Source: Rickettsiales bacterium
Lineage (GTDB): Bacteria > Pseudomonadota > Alphaproteobacteria > Rickettsiales > UBA1997
DNA: 5,101 bases
NCBI GenBank assembly: GCA_031269065.1
Contig: JAIRWJ010000001.1
Coordinates: 1 to 5,101 of the forward strand
Direction: 5' to 3'
Shown here: positions 4,700 through 5,101 of the stretch, in pieces
Numbering within the stretch: position 1 is the stretch's first letter
Layout of the letters: the number at the start of each line of letters is the position of its first letter
The notes under the pieces: generated by a model
Databases searched by the model: none
Told to the model about the DNA's origin: nothing
What the model saw: the letters and a program-made list of their open reading frames with translations, nothing else
Made by a program: the position numbers and the translations under genes

Positions 4700-4855
4700 A
4701 AAACTCCCATCCGACGCTTTTACTTCTGTCAAATAAATCTTAATGGTTTTACAGACAATAAATTTATTTTACACTTAAAAGAATGTGAGTATAGATTTAA
4801 CAATAGAAACATATCTCTAGAGGAAGTTAAAAAATACATGTTTAGGGTGCTATAG
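4700..4855 (+). pseudogene. C-terminal remnant of an IS1595-family (ISXO2-like) transposase
   Basis: A 51-codon open stretch ending in TAG (4853-4855) contains LNGFTDNKFILHLKECEYRF followed by NNRN. That is the characteristic end of IS1595/ISXO2-like DDE transposases, where an AK-x-RL-x-K-FNG stretch leads into HLKE-x-E-x-RFN-x-R with the last catalytic-domain helix. Here the piece before it is RRFYFCQINLNGF. The zinc ribbon and the D, D and most of the E region are absent. The frame upstream is closed by stops, so the copy is dead. The element's left end cannot be seen. A long palindrome starts 9 nt after the stop codon. Family assignment is from the motif only. Confidence 0.55.
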
Positions 4856-4863
4856 AATTTTCT

Positions 4864-4926
4864 GAAGAGAATAGAGAAAGACAATTGTTGTTCTTTAAAC
4901 AACAATTGTCTTTCCTCTAACTCTTC
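4864..4926. repeat. Long palindrome, 17-bp perfect core, 29-nt imperfect arms
   Basis: The core arms GAAAGACAATTGTTGTT (4876-4892) and their exact reverse complement (4898-4914) enclose the 5-nt loop CTTTA. The outer arms continue with GAAGAG...TAGAG against CTCTA...CTCTTC, with small bulges. It stands just behind the transposase remnant and could be an element end, a miniature palindromic element, or a strong hairpin ending transcription. There is no adjacent T-run typical of an intrinsic terminator. Confidence 0.75.
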
Positions 4927-4981
4927 TAAAACTCATATCCATGAGAACTAAAAAAAAAAATGGAAAACTAGTCAAGCTCCT

Positions 4982-5012
4982 AAAATAAACAACCCCGCAC
5001 TGAAGTGCGAGG
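4982..5012 (-). terminator. Intrinsic terminator of the gene entering from the right edge
   Basis: Read on the minus strand, CCTCGCAC-TTCA-GTGCGGGG forms an 8-bp GC-rich stem (one T-G wobble) with a 4-nt loop, followed by TTGTTTATTTT. The wobble would be a C-A mismatch on the plus strand, which fixes the orientation. It begins about 21 nt after the stop codon of the partial gene at the right edge. Confidence 0.75.
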
Positions 5013-5033
5013 TATTAGTTTGTTACCTCTTCA

Positions 5034-5099
5034 TTAGTTCATAGAATCAAAAAGACTTAGTTGCTGACAGTGTAATTTTTTATACTCTTTTATATTTTT
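5034..5099 (-). CDS. C-terminal end of an unknown protein with a clamp-binding-like QLSLF motif, partial
   Basis: The last 21 codons of a minus-strand frame that is open to the window edge: KNIKEYKKLHCQQLSLFDSMN, stop at 5034-5036. I infer a real gene end because the frame is open, the other two minus frames are closed by stops, and a good intrinsic terminator follows on the same strand. QLSLF fits the pentapeptide QL(S/D)LF by which DNA polymerases, UmuC/ImuB-type proteins, MutS and others bind the beta sliding clamp. So short a piece cannot be assigned to a family, and the match may be chance. Confidence 0.4.
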   Translation of the reverse strand, partial: KNIKEYKKLHCQQLSLFDSMN

Positions 5100-5101
5100 T
5101 C

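Noticed and set aside
4931..4960. CTCAT-ATCC-ATGAG hairpin next to an A11 run, considered as a minus-strand terminator
   Set aside because: On the minus strand the T11 run precedes the hairpin instead of following it, so the order is wrong.

Overview
This looks like a piece of an AT-rich proteobacterial chromosome, most likely an alphaproteobacterial endosymbiont or intracellular bacterium (Rickettsiales/Holosporales-like). The reasons are a compact skp/ompH-like gene, a ruvX Holliday-junction resolvase gene, scattered single tRNA genes (three of four with encoded CCA), a small secreted beta-barrel protein, and several broken or decaying genes separated by AT-rich DNA. The taxonomic call is inference; no rRNA or marker of higher resolution is present.

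Left block (1-1600, all minus strand, visibly more AT-rich than the housekeeping genes): a tightly packed cassette read right to left. A small unknown ORF with a TA-repeat frameshift overlaps by ATGA the start of a 132-residue protein with a RibD-like deaminase fold but no zinc or catalytic residues. A class I SAM-dependent methyltransferase follows after 6 nt; its natural N-terminus appears to be frameshifted. The start of a SMUG2-like (DUF4918) uracil-DNA glycosylase gene runs off the left edge. This accessory cassette is the most unusual part of the window. Its joint function is unknown.

Middle (1600-2590): a plus-strand remnant resembling the C-terminal end of a formylglycine-generating-enzyme (FGE-sulfatase) domain abuts a minus-strand outer-membrane beta-barrel gene. 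That gene is split by a frameshift in an A8 run; adding one A restores its missing C-terminal strands.

Housekeeping block (2592-4320): tRNA-His(GTG) and tRNA-Leu(CAA) on the plus strand converge on tRNA-Ser(GGA), which sits 7 nt behind the skp/ompH-like gene on the minus strand. Skp has a perfect-consensus sigma70-type promoter. Further right, tRNA-Arg(TCG) lies just in front of ruvX, so both minus-strand units pair one tRNA with one protein gene.

Right block (4320-5101): mostly non-coding. It contains a decayed IS1595-family (ISXO2-like) transposase C-terminus, a long near-perfect palindrome directly behind it, an intrinsic terminator on the minus strand, and the last 21 codons of a minus-strand gene ending in a beta-clamp-binding-like QLSLF motif.

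At least three apparent indels lie in simple-sequence tracts (TA repeat, T run, A8 run). They mean either reductive decay or phase variation, or uncorrected indel errors in the assembly; the sequence alone cannot separate these.
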